NCBI GenBank assembly: GCA_963821095.1
Contig: CAWGCJ010000004.1
Location: 308,984 to 372,983, forward strand
Reading direction: 5' to 3'
Source of the DNA: CAVPHV01 sp963821095
GTDB lineage: Bacteria; Actinomycetota; Acidimicrobiia; Spongiisociales; UBA5794
Length of the DNA: 64,000 bases
Below are positions 17,205-27,429 of the stretch, in pieces; position 1 is the stretch's first letter, and each line of letters starts with the position of its first letter. Under the pieces are notes generated by a model. It made no database searches. It saw only the letters and a program-made list of their open reading frames with translations, and had not been told where the DNA came from. The position numbers were made by a program, and so were the translations under genes.

Positions 17205-18295
17205 TGGAAGCGGTCAACCGCGTCGGAGCCATCGTCCGCAAAGACTTCAAGGCTTTCACCCGCGATCGGTTCTACTTCTTCATGACGATTCTGGGGTTGG
17301 TGTTCTATGTCGCGATCTACTGGTTCCTCCCCGACTCCGTTGATGAGACGATCGAGGTTGGTGTCCATGGATCGGTGTTCGCCGAGGCCCTCGGCGGCGT
17401 CACCGAAGCCGAGAGTCAGGGGATGCGGGTCGTGGTTCTCGACTCGCCCGAAGCCGTCGAGGCTGCCGTCGCCGGAGAGGGAGAGACCACCGTCGCGATG
17501 GGATTCTCGTTCCCCGACGACTTCCTGGAGGCGGCTGCCGCAGGGGAGGTAACCACCGTTTCGGTGTACGTGACCGGCGATCTGCCACCACAGTTGCGAT
17601 CCACCATGACCGGAATGGTGCGTGAGATCGCCTATGCGGCGGCCGGGTCCGACCTGCCGGTGACACTGCTCGCAGAAGACGAGATCATCCTCGGTGAGGA
17701 TCGAGTCGGGAACCAGGTGTCGCTGCAGCAGAGCATGGGTCCGCTCCTCATCTTCTTCATCCTCATGGTCGAGACCTTTGCGCTGGCTGGTTTGGTTGCC
17801 TCTGAGATCCAAAGCCGGACGGTGACCGCGGTGCTGATAACCCCGGTTCGCATGTCCGAGTTCCTCACCGCCAAGGCGATCTTCGGAACGCTTCTCGCGT
17901 TCAGCCAAGCCGTGCTCCTTGCGCTGCTGATCGGCATGCTGGGATCAGAGGCCATCGCCCTCCTGATCACTCTGTTGCTCGGTGCTCTCCTCGTGACCGG
18001 GCTCGGGCTGGTGGCGGGTTCCAGCGGCAAGGACTTCATGGGAATCCTGTTCTGGAGCATGCTGTTCATGATCCCGCTGATGGTTCCCGCCATCGCTGCC
18101 CTGTTCCCCGGAACGGCGGCGGGTTGGGTGGCGCTCCTGCCCAGCTATGGATTGATCGAGGCCATCGTGAGAACAACGGCCTACGGTGAAACGCTGGTCG
18201 ACATTGTCCCGTATCTGGCGATGCTGGCGGCATGGTGTGTGGTGGCGTTTGGGGCCGGTCTGTTCACCCTGCGCAGGAAGGTGGCGACGCTATGA
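17204..18295 (+). CDS. ABC-2 type transporter permease
   Basis: 363 aa starting at ATG 17204, overlapping the ATPase stop. One N-terminal helix (about 25-45), a large extracytoplasmic region (about 48-175), then about five helices in the C-terminal half (FFILMVETFALAGLVASE, ALLIGMLGSEAIALLITLLL and further). This is the usual topology of ABC-2/NatB-type export permeases. SEIQSRTVTAVLITPVRMSEFLTAK is the coupling-helix region; it is given here only by that name. Paired with the next homologous permease. Substrate unknown, possibly a drug or envelope component. Confidence 0.85.
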   Translation: MEAVNRVGAIVRKDFKAFTRDRFYFFMTILGLVFYVAIYWFLPDSVDETIEVGVHGSVFAEALGGVTEAESQGMRVVVLDSPEAVEAAVAGEGETTVAMGFSFPDDFLEAAAAGEVTTVSVYVTGDLPPQLRSTMTGMVREIAYAAAGSDLPVTLLAEDEIILGEDRVGNQVSLQQSMGPLLIFFILMVETFALAGLVASEIQSRTVTAVLITPVRMSEFLTAKAIFGTLLAFSQAVLLALLIGMLGSEAIALLITLLLGALLVTGLGLVAGSSGKDFMGILFWSMLFMIPLMVPAIAALFPGTAAGWVALLPSYGLIEAIVRTTAYGETLVDIVPYLAMLAAWCVVAFGAGLFTLRRKVATL

Positions 18296-19407
18296 GGGCA
18301 TCGAACGTGTGGAAGGTGCTTCGGAAGGACCTGGCCCTCGGGCCGCGTTCTCCGATTGTGCTCTGGGCGTTGGTTCTGCCGATTGTGCTCACGGTGTTGA
18401 TTCGCGGTGTGTTCGGCGGTCTATTCGAGTCGGAGCCCCGGCTTGGCATCATCGATGAAGGCAACTCGGAGGTGACGGCAGCCGCGCTCGAGATGGAGGG
18501 GATGAACGTCACCATCTATGACGACGTCGACGCTCTGTTGGCGGACGTCGAGGCGAACAACCTTGATGCCGGGCTTGTCTTGCAGGACGGCTTCGACGCC
18601 GCGGTGCGCGGCGGTGAGACTCCCGATCTCCAGCTCTACATCGGCGGCGAGAGCCTAGCCTCGGATCGAATCGTGATTCAGGTCACCGCCCTCGATCTGA
18701 TTCGTGGTGTCTCCGGCGCCGCTCCGCCGGTCAACGTCAACGTGGTCACCATCGGAGAGCCCGGGCTCGACCTCAGCCTGCGCATGCTGCCCTTGGTGGT
18801 CATGTACGCGGTGGCGATTGCGGGAGCATTTGTGCCGGCGATGAGCCTCGTCGGGGAGAAGGAATCCGGGACGGTCAACGCCGTGCTGGTGACCCCGACC
18901 ACCGTGCATCAGTTCATGGCGGCCAAGGTGCTGCTTGGGGTGGTGCTTGCCACCTTGACGGGCGTGATGGCGTTGCTGTTGAACAGTGCCCTCGGCAATG
19001 AACCGGCGGCGGTGATTCTCGGCATCGTGGTCGGTGCGGTGATGATGGCGGAGATCGGCGCCATGCTCGGTGCCTGGGCGCGCGACGCCAACACGATGTT
19101 CACCATCTTCAAGGGTGGGGCGATCCTGCTGTTCTACCCGGTGGTCTTCTACATCTGGCCGAGCCTGCCGACCTGGATCGCCCAGCTCAGCCCGACCTAC
19201 TACTTTCTCCAGCCGATCTTCGATCTGTCGGTGAGTGGAGCGACCTTCTCCGCGGTGTGGGTCGAACTCGCCATCGCCGTTGCCATCTGCGTGGCGTTGG
19301 TGCCCCTCGTGTACCGGGTGGGCACCTGGCTGCAACGCCGGCTCGGCACCGGCATGGTCAAGCCGACCGAATCCGCCGAACCCGAGCCCGAACTCGTCGG
19401 CGTGTGA
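18292..19407 (+). CDS. ABC-2 type transporter permease, second subunit
   Basis: 371 aa from ATG 18292, overlapping the preceding stop as ATGA. Same layout as its neighbour: N-terminal helix (about 22-42), extracytoplasmic domain, and a C-terminal block of five to six helices, with GEKESGTVNAVLVTPTTVHQ equivalent to the coupling region. Two permeases and one ATPase make a complete heteromeric exporter. The C-terminus is a short acidic cytoplasmic tail. The substrate cannot be inferred from context. Confidence 0.85.
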   Translation: MRASNVWKVLRKDLALGPRSPIVLWALVLPIVLTVLIRGVFGGLFESEPRLGIIDEGNSEVTAAALEMEGMNVTIYDDVDALLADVEANNLDAGLVLQDGFDAAVRGGETPDLQLYIGGESLASDRIVIQVTALDLIRGVSGAAPPVNVNVVTIGEPGLDLSLRMLPLVVMYAVAIAGAFVPAMSLVGEKESGTVNAVLVTPTTVHQFMAAKVLLGVVLATLTGVMALLLNSALGNEPAAVILGIVVGAVMMAEIGAMLGAWARDANTMFTIFKGGAILLFYPVVFYIWPSLPTWIAQLSPTYYFLQPIFDLSVSGATFSAVWVELAIAVAICVALVPLVYRVGTWLQRRLGTGMVKPTESAEPEPELVGV

Positions 19408-19414
19408 GGCCGCT

Positions 19415-20101
19415 CTAGAACGGCACGCCGACGGCTTCGCACAGGAACCGCATGAAGGGGGTGGCCCGTTTGCAGTTGCTGGTGAAGTCGGCCATGAAGT
19501 GGTCGGAGGTGATGTCCTTTTGGGTTACCCGGGTCGAGGCGATGAAGTCCTTGCGCTTCAGGTCCTCGATGTACGGGTGGTCGGGGTCGTATCCCTTGGG
19601 AGGGCGCTTCAGCGATTCGCCGCCGATAGTGAATACGTCGGTGAAGCGTTTGCCCTGAGTTGCCTTCTTCCAGGCGGCGGGGTCCTCGTCGATCTTCTCG
19701 CGGATGGCGTAGGCAACCTTGGTTTCGGGTCTCCAGATGCCGACGCCCATGAAACACTCACCGGGCTGGATGTGTAGGTAGTAGCCGGGGGCGTGGGCGT
19801 CCTTGGCCATGATGTGGCGGAACTGCATCCCGGTGTTGGTCTTGTACGGGGTCTTGTCTTTGCTGAAGCGGGTATCCCGCTGGATGCGGAACAGCGAACC
19901 GCCAACCGTGCGGGAGTCCGTGACGAAGAACTCCGAGATGCCCTTGAGCGGCCCTGTGAAGTCGTTGATGAACTCCAGCGCCGGCTCACGGACGTAGTTC
20001 TCGTACGCGTCCTGGTTTGCCTTGAACCATTCGCGGTCGTTGTTCTCGGCGAGATCCTTGAGGAAGCCGAATAGCTTGGGGGTGAAATATCTTGTTCCCA
20101 T
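19415..20101 (-). CDS. DUF2461 (TIGR02453) family protein
   Basis: 228 aa from ATG 20101; GGTAGG about 9 bases upstream supports this over a TTG three codons earlier. Recognised by RYFTPKLFGFLKDLAENNDR, the FRIQRDTRFSKDKTPYKTN block and GYYLHIQPGE, typical of the TIGR02453/DUF2461 family. The biochemical function is not established. No signal or membrane segment is seen. It is convergent with the ABC exporter operon (8-base gap) and divergent from the sensor kinase. Confidence 0.85.
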   Translation of the reverse strand: MGTRYFTPKLFGFLKDLAENNDREWFKANQDAYENYVREPALEFINDFTGPLKGISEFFVTDSRTVGGSLFRIQRDTRFSKDKTPYKTNTGMQFRHIMAKDAHAPGYYLHIQPGECFMGVGIWRPETKVAYAIREKIDEDPAAWKKATQGKRFTDVFTIGGESLKRPPKGYDPDHPYIEDLKRKDFIASTRVTQKDITSDHFMADFTSNCKRATPFMRFLCEAVGVPF

Positions 20102-20214
20102 GTCAGACAACCTACCTGGTGGGTGTGGCGAAAGGGAGAGCCCTGTGGAGCGGCGTTGTCCATCGGGTCCAACCCGGGGGTCAAGGCGTCGCCAGAGAGC
20201 GCCGATACCTTCCC

Positions 20215-23091
20215 ATGATCCCCGAAAGCTCGGCCGCTCCGAGCCAGCGCCCTGCGCTCGGACTCCCCGGCGTGATGTGGCGCGTCCGTGCCGTGGTGTA
20301 CGGCGTGGTCTACCTGCTGGCTCTCGCCGCTCCCGGCGCGACCGGCGGAGGCCGCTTCAGCCTGACGATCTTCATGCTCGGTGCCGGCCTGGTTCCCTTC
20401 CTCATTGGCCTGGCCCGCCCCGAATGGACCCTCGAAGCCTCGGCCGGCGTCGACCTGCTCGTCGGGTTTGTGCTGTGGTGGCAGCTCCCTGCCATGCCGG
20501 GCGCTGGGCTCGCCATGACGATGTGGGCGGTCGTCCTCATCGCCGTCGCCACCCGCCACCACATCGAAGACGTGCTGCTGCGCATTGCCATCACGCTCGA
20601 AGTCGTCAAGATCCTCATCGTGGTGTTTGGCCCCGAGCGGCCCGTTGGCGCCGGATTGAGCGAGATGTTTCGGCCGCCGTTCGACGAGATCGTCTTCGCT
20701 CTTGCTCAAACCTGTCTGGTGTTTGGGGTCTATTACGCGGCTCGCGCCCTGGCGCGCGCCCAACGGCTGCGGCGCGGTGCCGAGGTCGGCGACGAAGCGC
20801 GCTATCAGTCCGTTGTTGCGGCCTCGCCGGTGGCGATGGTGGTCGTCGTGGCCGGCGGGGTTGTCTTCTCCAACCCCGCAGCCGATCGCATGCTCGGTGC
20901 ACCGCAGTCCGAAGTCGTCGGCACCGACTTCTTCACTCTCGTGCCCGAAACGGTGGTCCCCGGAGCTCGCGCCGCGGTTCAGTGTGCCGTAGCCTCGAAC
21001 AAATCGGTTGCCGTTGTCGGGGACCCCCTCACCGCCGCCGATGGCTCCAGCCTGCGGATCGGACTCCAGATTGCGCCGATGACCTACGCCGGGAAACCCG
21101 CCGTTCAGATTGTTCTCGCCGATCACCCCGGCGAGCAGGAGGCCGCCATCGCGTTGAAGGCGAGTGAAGAACGCTTTCGCACTGCCTTCTTCAATTCACC
21201 CGCTCCGATTGTCCTTCTCGACCTCGACGGCTCCGTCGACAGCATCAACCCGGCAGGGCAGGAACTGCTCGGCTACGAGCCCGACGAAGTGGTCGGGACA
21301 AATTGGCAGCAGATGGTGGCAGCCGACCAAACACGGCGCCTGGCCGATTTTGCCGAAGCCGCACTCAAAGGTGAAGGAGATCGGCTCACCCAAGAAATCC
21401 GTTTCGTCACCAACGACAAACGGACCATCCCCGCACTCGTCAACGTAGCCCTGGTGAGGGACGCGGATGGTCGGGGCCTCGGCTTTGTCGGCCAGCTCCA
21501 CGACCTCACCGAGCGCTACACCGTTGAACGCGCCCTCCGTGAGAGCGAGGAGCGCTATCGCAAGCTCTTCGAACGGATCCCCGTGGCGCTGTACCGGACA
21601 ACCACGGACGGCGAAATCGTCGACGTGAACCCGGCCCTGCTCGAACTGATGGGATACGACGACATCGACGCTCTACGCAGCCGGGCCGCTACCGACATCT
21701 ACGTTGATCCGGAGGATCGGGCCCGCATTGCGAAGGCGATGAACGATGACGGGCGGGTTGTCTCGATGGAGTCCGAGTTGACCCGATCCGACGGATCGAC
21801 ATTCTGGGCCCGCGACACGGCCCGGGTCGTCGGCGAAGAGGGGGTGCGCTACTTCGAAGGTGCCCTCGTCGACGTCACCGAGCGCCGGAGCGGCGAAGAG
21901 CGACTGCGGGCCCAGGCGCGCCTTCAGGAGGCGCTTGCTCGCCTCGGCCAGACGGCGGCAAACATCACCGACCTCGACAAGCTGTACGCGGAATCGATCG
22001 ACATCGTCGCCACCGAATTGGGTCTGCAACTGGCGGGAGTTGTCCTCCAAACGGCCGAGGGATCCTACGAACCGGCCTTCACCGTTGGTTGGCCGACTGA
22101 TGGAGATGCGGCGGCGCTTTCTCGCCTCGAAGGACTCGCCAGGTATGCGGCTGATCATGACAGCCCAGTAGTGGTCAACGCGGTCCGCGCCGCAGCCGAC
22201 CACGACGGCACCGTGCCGACCAACGGCGTTGCCGTTGCCTTCCGCAACGCGAGCGGTCCGATCGGCGCGCTGATCGCCCTCGGGCCCAGCAGCGGCGAGT
22301 TTCGCTCTGAGGACATCCACTTCCTTCAATCGACGGCCATGATCCTGACCGCCGTCGCGGGACGGGTCGCCGCGGCCGAGCGCCTCGAACAGCTGGTGCG
22401 ATCCAAGGACGAGTTCGTTGCGTCGATCTCCCACGAGCTCCGCACTCCGCTGACGGTGGTCGCCGGCCTGGCCGATGAGCTCAGTGCGCACTGGCAGGAG
22501 TTCAGCAACGACGAGGTCAACGACCTCCTCGGCCATGTCGTCGATGAGAGCAGAGACATGCAGGATCTGATCGAGGATCTGCTCGTCGCGGCCCGCGCCG
22601 ACATCGGTCGCGTGTCGGTCAAACTCGAACCCGTTTGTGTGCGCGAAGCCATCGACAGCGTGGTCGCCGGACTCACTCCGCGCCGGGCACAAGAGTTCAC
22701 CGTCGGAGGTGAGGGAGAGCGTGCCGAGGCGGATCCGGTGCGGCTCCGCCAGATCATTCGGAATCTGATGTCAAACGCGATCCGTTACGGTGGCGACCAC
22801 GTCGACGTCGGTATCGTTCGTGAGAACGGGCACATTCACATCACGGTCGAGGACGATGGTTCCGGGATTCCACAGGGCGAATGGGAGCACGTCTTCGAGG
22901 CATATGCCCGAGCTCACGACACGTCCGAACAACCCAACTCGGTTGGTCTCGGGCTCACGGTATCGCGGAAACTGGCTCGGCTGATGGGCGGCGACCTCGA
23001 GTACCGCTACGAAGAGCGCAGCGTGTTCGACCTCAGCCTGCCTGCCGCCGCCGATGCGGGCATCTCAGTCGAGGATCCCCACTTCGTGTAG
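20215..23091 (+). CDS. Membrane-bound multi-PAS/GAF sensor histidine kinase
   Basis: 958 aa from ATG 20215 (MIPESSAAPS). Order of domains: about five or six membrane helices (20-175), three PAS domains beginning near ARYQSVVAASP, SEERFRTAFFNSPAP and SEERYRKLFERIP, a GAF domain (about 600-740), HisKA with SISHELRTPLTVVAG (phospho-accepting His) and an HATPase domain with NLMSNAIRYGG (N box) and VEDDGSGIP (G1 box). It should autophosphorylate in response to an unknown, perhaps redox or ligand, signal. No response regulator is adjacent, so it is an orphan kinase. The last 27 bases overlap the convergent HAD gene. Confidence 0.9.
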   Translation: MIPESSAAPSQRPALGLPGVMWRVRAVVYGVVYLLALAAPGATGGGRFSLTIFMLGAGLVPFLIGLARPEWTLEASAGVDLLVGFVLWWQLPAMPGAGLAMTMWAVVLIAVATRHHIEDVLLRIAITLEVVKILIVVFGPERPVGAGLSEMFRPPFDEIVFALAQTCLVFGVYYAARALARAQRLRRGAEVGDEARYQSVVAASPVAMVVVVAGGVVFSNPAADRMLGAPQSEVVGTDFFTLVPETVVPGARAAVQCAVASNKSVAVVGDPLTAADGSSLRIGLQIAPMTYAGKPAVQIVLADHPGEQEAAIALKASEERFRTAFFNSPAPIVLLDLDGSVDSINPAGQELLGYEPDEVVGTNWQQMVAADQTRRLADFAEAALKGEGDRLTQEIRFVTNDKRTIPALVNVALVRDADGRGLGFVGQLHDLTERYTVERALRESEERYRKLFERIPVALYRTTTDGEIVDVNPALLELMGYDDIDALRSRAATDIYVDPEDRARIAKAMNDDGRVVSMESELTRSDGSTFWARDTARVVGEEGVRYFEGALVDVTERRSGEERLRAQARLQEALARLGQTAANITDLDKLYAESIDIVATELGLQLAGVVLQTAEGSYEPAFTVGWPTDGDAAALSRLEGLARYAADHDSPVVVNAVRAAADHDGTVPTNGVAVAFRNASGPIGALIALGPSSGEFRSEDIHFLQSTAMILTAVAGRVAAAERLEQLVRSKDEFVASISHELRTPLTVVAGLADELSAHWQEFSNDEVNDLLGHVVDESRDMQDLIEDLLVAARADIGRVSVKLEPVCVREAIDSVVAGLTPRRAQEFTVGGEGERAEADPVRLRQIIRNLMSNAIRYGGDHVDVGIVRENGHIHITVEDDGSGIPQGEWEHVFEAYARAHDTSEQPNSVGLGLTVSRKLARLMGGDLEYRYEERSVFDLSLPAAADAGISVEDPHFV

Positions 23092-23673
23092 CTGCCGTCG
23101 CAGCTGATCGGCACTCGTGAATTGGACACCGGTGAGGCCCTCGTCGCGGGCGCACTCGAGGTTGAGGCTGCGATCGTCGACAAACAAGCACTCGTCGGGC
23201 CGACGTTGAGTGATCTGAAATGCCAGCCGGTAGATCTCGGGCTCAGGCTTCTTCATTCCGAGATAACACGAACTGAGGAACGCTGAGAAGTACCGGCGCA
23301 AGTCGAATGCCGCGATCCGGTGTTCGTTGAGTTCGAGCGACTCGTTGTTGAGTGTGACCATCAGGTAGCCCGCAGCGGCAAGCTCAGCCAGCAGATCGAG
23401 AGTGCCGGGCAGCGGCTGGGACTCAGCTTTCATGGCTGCGATGAATTCGCCGGGCTGGAAAGCTCGGTCTCGGTAGAAGATCGTGCGCAGCAGGTATTGG
23501 TCGAGGTCGATGCGTCCGACCTCGAAGTCGTGAGCCACAAATTCGTGGCGATCGGCGAACTCTTCCCAATCGAGGCCAAAGCTCTCCACGCAGTTGCGTC
23601 TGGCGTAACGGTCCCACCCGTTGGTCAAGACGACACCACCGATATCCCAAAAGAGGGTGGTGATCTCAGTCAC
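23065..23673 (-). CDS. HAD-IA family hydrolase
   Basis: 202 aa, GTG start overlapping the end of pgi by 8 bases. Motif I reads FWDIGGVVL: nucleophile Asp, then Gly in place of the second Asp, as in the glucose-1-phosphate phosphatase (YihX)-like branch. Motif II is TLNNES, motif III is KPEPEIYRLA and motif IV is CLFVDDRSLN. Coupling to pgi and tal makes a sugar-phosphate substrate plausible, for example a hexose phosphate, but this is inference. The 3-prime end overlaps the sensor kinase gene on the other strand. Confidence 0.8.
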   Translation of the reverse strand: MTEITTLFWDIGGVVLTNGWDRYARRNCVESFGLDWEEFADRHEFVAHDFEVGRIDLDQYLLRTIFYRDRAFQPGEFIAAMKAESQPLPGTLDLLAELAAAGYLMVTLNNESLELNEHRIAAFDLRRYFSAFLSSCYLGMKKPEPEIYRLAFQITQRRPDECLFVDDRSLNLECARDEGLTGVQFTSADQLRRQLHEVGILD

Positions 23674-25314
23674 GAGCGGCGGTTACGACCGCATCCCGCA
23701 AGGCGGCCAAGCCGGTTGCGCCGCTATCGCCGAGACATACCAGGAGCACAGATCGGTCACGTCCCCGCAATGCCTGATGGTCGCCGAGCGCTTGAGCGCC
23801 GACGAGCTTGCCGAAGTCGTAGTCGGTCTCGGGCACCGCCACCGTGGGTTTGGGGTGATCGATGACCTGCAGGAAGTGGCCGGTGTTGGGGCCACCTTTG
23901 TGGAGTTGGCCGGTCGAGTGCAGGAAGCGGGGCCCGAAGTCCAGCGTGGTGGCGACGTGCCGGTCGTCCCTGATGGCCAGGCGAGCCTCTTGGAGGATCG
24001 ATGCCGTCTCTGGCGTCGGAGCCAGGTAGGCGTGGATCCCGACGTAGTCCCCGGGTCCGATGGCGCCGAGCCACTCTCGAATCGTCCCCTCAAGACCGGG
24101 CTCCAATGCGTCATGCTCGACCACGTCGGCCGTGTCGAGGTCGCCGTCCATGGCGCGGCGTGCCAGTTCCTTGGCAAGCTGGACATCGGGTTGATTGAAG
24201 GGGTGAATGCCGAGCACGGCGCCCGCCGCGGCGACGGCGATTTCGAACAGGAACATGGCGCCGACGAGATCGGCGGTGGAGTCGAGGCGCACCCTGATCA
24301 CAGGATGACCGGCCGCCGCGAGGGAATCGGCGATGTCGTCGAGCGAATCCGCCGCGAAGTCGATGACCACGAACGTCCGGTCTGGGCCGTAGGCGGAGGC
24401 GGCTGCTACCGGTTCGCCACCGACGGGGACGATGCCCTTTTGGTCTTTGCCGGTTGACTCGGCGATCAGTTGTTCGATCCACGCCGGGAAGGCGGAGAGG
24501 CCGTCGGCGGTGACGAAGGTGACTTTGTCCCGTCCTCCCAGGGTGAGTTCTCCCAATGCGGCACCGAGCCGCAGGCCGGCGCTCTCCGAGGCGGCGATGC
24601 CAGGGGCGCTATTGGCCGCGGCCTCGGCGGCGGCGGCCTGAAGCGCAGCGAGGTCGGCACCAATGGCCGCAGCGGGCACTAGGCCGAACTCGGTCAGCGC
24701 CGAGTAGCGACCCCCGACGTCGGGAGGGGCCAGGAAGGTGTGAGAGAAGCCACGTTCGGCGGCCAGGGCGGCCAGCGTGCTGCCGGGGTCCGTCACTGCA
24801 ACGAAGTGGGTGCCCGGCTCGTCGCTGATCTGCGCCGACACGATCCCAGAAGTAGCGGAAGAACGACAGCGTCTCGAGGGTCGTGCCGGACTTGGACGAG
24901 ACGATGAACAGCGTCGCGCTCGAGATCAATCGAATCGGCGATGGCGACGACGGAGCCCGGATGGGTTGAGTCGAGCACCAACAACTCGGGATAGCCCGGC
25001 GCATTGCCGAAGGTGGCCTGATACACCTCGGGGGCGAGGCTGGACCCTCCCATGCCGAGCACTACCACGTGGCGGAAGCCGGCGGCGGCAACCTCGGCCC
25101 CGAACGACTCCAGTTGCTCGAGATGCCCAGCCATACGGGTAGCAAGGCCAAGCCACCCGAGGCGATCAACCAGTTCCGGCTGCGGCTCGTCGGCCCACAG
25201 CGTCGGGTCCTTGGCCCACAGGCGAGCCGCGAACTCCGCACCGTCCCAGGTCTGGAGGCGGCTTTCCACGTCACCGGTCCAGCCGGCGAGCTCAAACGAG
25301 ATGTGAACGCTCAT
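23666..25314 (-). CDS. pgi: Glucose-6-phosphate isomerase, with two frameshifts
   Basis: Starts at ATG 25314 with SISFELAGWTG-like N-terminus and VVLGMGGSSLAPEV. It shifts frame near 24917-24925, continues as LFIVSSKSGTTLETLSFFRYFWDRV, and shifts again near 24836-24843 into SAQISDEPGTHFVAVTDPGS to the end. GGSSL and SSKSGTT are sugar-phosphate-binding loops of the SIS fold. Both shifts equal one extra base; correcting them gives 548 aa, a normal length. It interconverts glucose-6-P and fructose-6-P. The start overlaps the tal stop (ATGA), and the HAD gene follows, so tal-pgi-HAD is one operon. Confidence 0.85.
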
Positions 25315-26409
25315 GAGCGGAGTTCAGAGGCCTTGGCGGCGAGCGTGGCGAGCAGATCGTCGAACGAATCGGCGAACGAAACGACCCCCTCGGTTTGCAG
25401 CGTGGCGGTGATCTCGTCGAAGTCGATGCCGAGGTCACCCAGAGCGTCGATCTGCTCGATGGCGTCATCGAGGTCGTCGGTCAACGCGTTCGGATTTATG
25501 ACACCGTGATCGATGAAATCGTCCACGGTTTGGGGAGGCATCGTGTTGACGGTATTCGGGCCGATCAGGTTGTCGACGTAGAGCACGTCGAGGTACTCGG
25601 GGTTCTTGGTCGATGTCGAAGCCCACAGTGCCCGCTGCGGTTGCCCACCCCGGGCCGCCAGTTCGGCGAAGGCGTCGCCCTCGAAGAGTTGCTGGTAGCG
25701 GTGGTAGGCGAGCTTGGCGTTGGCCACTGCGGTGCGGCCGCGTCGCGCCATGGCGTCGGGCGTGCCCACCTTCTCGAGGGCGGCGTCGGCCTTGGTGTCG
25801 ACGCGACTGACGAAGAACGAGGCAACCGAGGCGATCCGACCGGGATGCTGCGCCCTGGCGAGGCCCCGCAAGTAGGCCTGGGCCACGTTTTCATAGTCTT
25901 CGAGCGAGAACATCAAAGTGGCGTTGACGTTGATATTGGCGGCGATGAGCTCTTCGATCGCTGGGATCCCCGCAGCGCGTCGCCGGCACCTTGATCATGA
26001 GGTTGGGCCGGTCGACCTTGTCCCAAAGGCGATGGGCGTCGGCGATGGTGCCTGCCGTGTCGTTGGCGAGATGCGGCGATACCTCGAGACTGACGAAACC
26101 ATCATGTCCGTCCGAACCGGCGTACACCCCGGCGAGGGCGTCGGCCGCCCCTTGGATATCACGGATGGCCAGCTCCTCGAAGAGATGGGCCGCGTCGACG
26201 TCGGGATCGGCGGTGACCATGGTGCGAATCTGATCGTCGTACTGGGCCGAACCGGCAATTGCCTTCTGGAAGATGGTCGGGTTGCTGGTGAGGCCCCGGA
26301 TGCCGTTGGCAACGAGGGTGTCGAGTTCCCCGTTCTCCAGCATGTCTCGACGGATGAAGTCGTACCAGACGGACTGTCCAGCTTCGTACAAATCGTTCAG
26401 CTTGCTCAT
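25311..26409 (-). CDS. tal: Transaldolase, frameshifted
   Basis: ATG 26409 (MSKLNDLYEAGQSVWYDF), with AAAGGAA upstream; a longer frame starts 20 codons earlier but lacks support. The first frame reaches LMIKVPAT, which holds the Schiff-base Lys, then becomes nonsense. The +1 frame continues AGIPAIEELIAANINVNATL and MFSLEDYENVAQAYLRG to the stop. One extra base near 25973-25978 explains it and gives 365 aa, typical for actinobacterial transaldolase. It serves the non-oxidative pentose phosphate pathway, in operon with pgi. Confidence 0.85.
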
Positions 26410-26549
26410 GGGCAGCGATTCCTTTCGAGGTCGTCGAATTCGGTGGAGCGCAGTGAGTACGAGCTGCAACCGCGTTCAGAACTCAGGTGTTCCGCAATGT
26501 AGCAAGGACGACAAGCGCCGATGTCACACCCGTTGCGAAGGTCGGCTGC

Positions 26550-27429
26550 TCAAGCTGTGGGATCGAGCAGCGTTGCGAGGCGTTTGCGAAGTTCATCGGC
26601 CATCTCCTCGCGCTCGAGCGCATAGGCGATGTTTGCCTCGAGGTAGCCGAGCTTGGTGCCACAGTCGAAGCGCCGGCCCGCGATCTTCATTCCGTAGAAG
26701 GTGTCGCCGTTGATCAACTTCACCATGGAGTCTGTGAGCTGTATCTCGCCCCCTGCGCCGCGGCTGCCCAGCGCCAGGTAGTCCATGATCTGAGGCTGAA
26801 GGATGTAGCGGCCGACGATGGCGAGGTTCGATGGGGCATCCTCGGGCGCCGGCTTCTCGACGAGGTCCAAGATCTCAACCAACCTGCCGTCTTCCTCGCC
26901 CGGGGCGATGACGCCGTATTGGGACGTTTCCTCGCGCTCAACTTCCATCAGCGCGACCACGTTGCCGCCGGTTTCGTTGAAGACCTCGACCATTTCGGCG
27001 AGACAAGGGCCATTTCCCAGGATCAGGTCATCAGCGAGAAGGACCGCGAACGGTTCTCCGCCGATGAGGTTCCGGGCACACCACACTGCGTGTCCGAGGC
27101 CCATCGGCTCCGTTTGGCGGACGTAGGCGATCTGGCCCGGCTCGAGCTTCGAGCTGTTGACCGACGCCAAGGCCGTTTCGCTGTCCGCGTGACCTGAGGG
27201 TGGCCTCTAACTCGTAGTGACCGTCGAAGTGGTTCTGGATGGCACTCTTGCCGCGACCCGTGATGAAGATGAACTCTTCGATGCCCGCAGCCCGCGCTTC
27301 GTCCACTGCGTATTCAATGAGTGGTTTGTCTACGACCGGCAACATCTCTTTGGGTAGCGCCTTGGTCGCAGGAAGAAACCGCGTGCCCAACCCGCCAACC
27401 GGGAAGATTGCTGTTCTGACTTTTTTCAC
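26550..27429 (-). CDS. galU: UTP-glucose-1-phosphate uridylyltransferase, frameshifted
   Basis: GTG 27429 gives VKKVRTAIFPVGGLGTRFLPATKALPKEMLPVVDKP in pieces VKKVRTAIFPVGGLGTRFLP and KEMLPVVDKP, the nucleotide-binding start of GalU. Frame 1 runs to HYELEATLRSRGQR; the +1 frame resumes with LASVNSSKLEPGQIAYVRQ and continues through GLGHAVWCAR and LADDLI to the end. One extra base, likely in TTT at 27176-27178, accounts for it and gives 292 aa. It makes UDP-glucose, a possible donor for the glycosyltransferases in this window. The start codon and GGGGGG ribosome binding site sit in a hairpin. Confidence 0.87.

Noticed and set aside
19609..21126. Minus-strand open frame of 505 codons
   Set aside because: It overlies the sensor kinase and DUF2461 genes and is a compositional shadow.
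16343..27429. Programmed ribosomal frameshifting in the split genes
   Set aside because: Sites share no slippery sequence or stimulatory structure, and the genes are unrelated enzymes not known for recoding.
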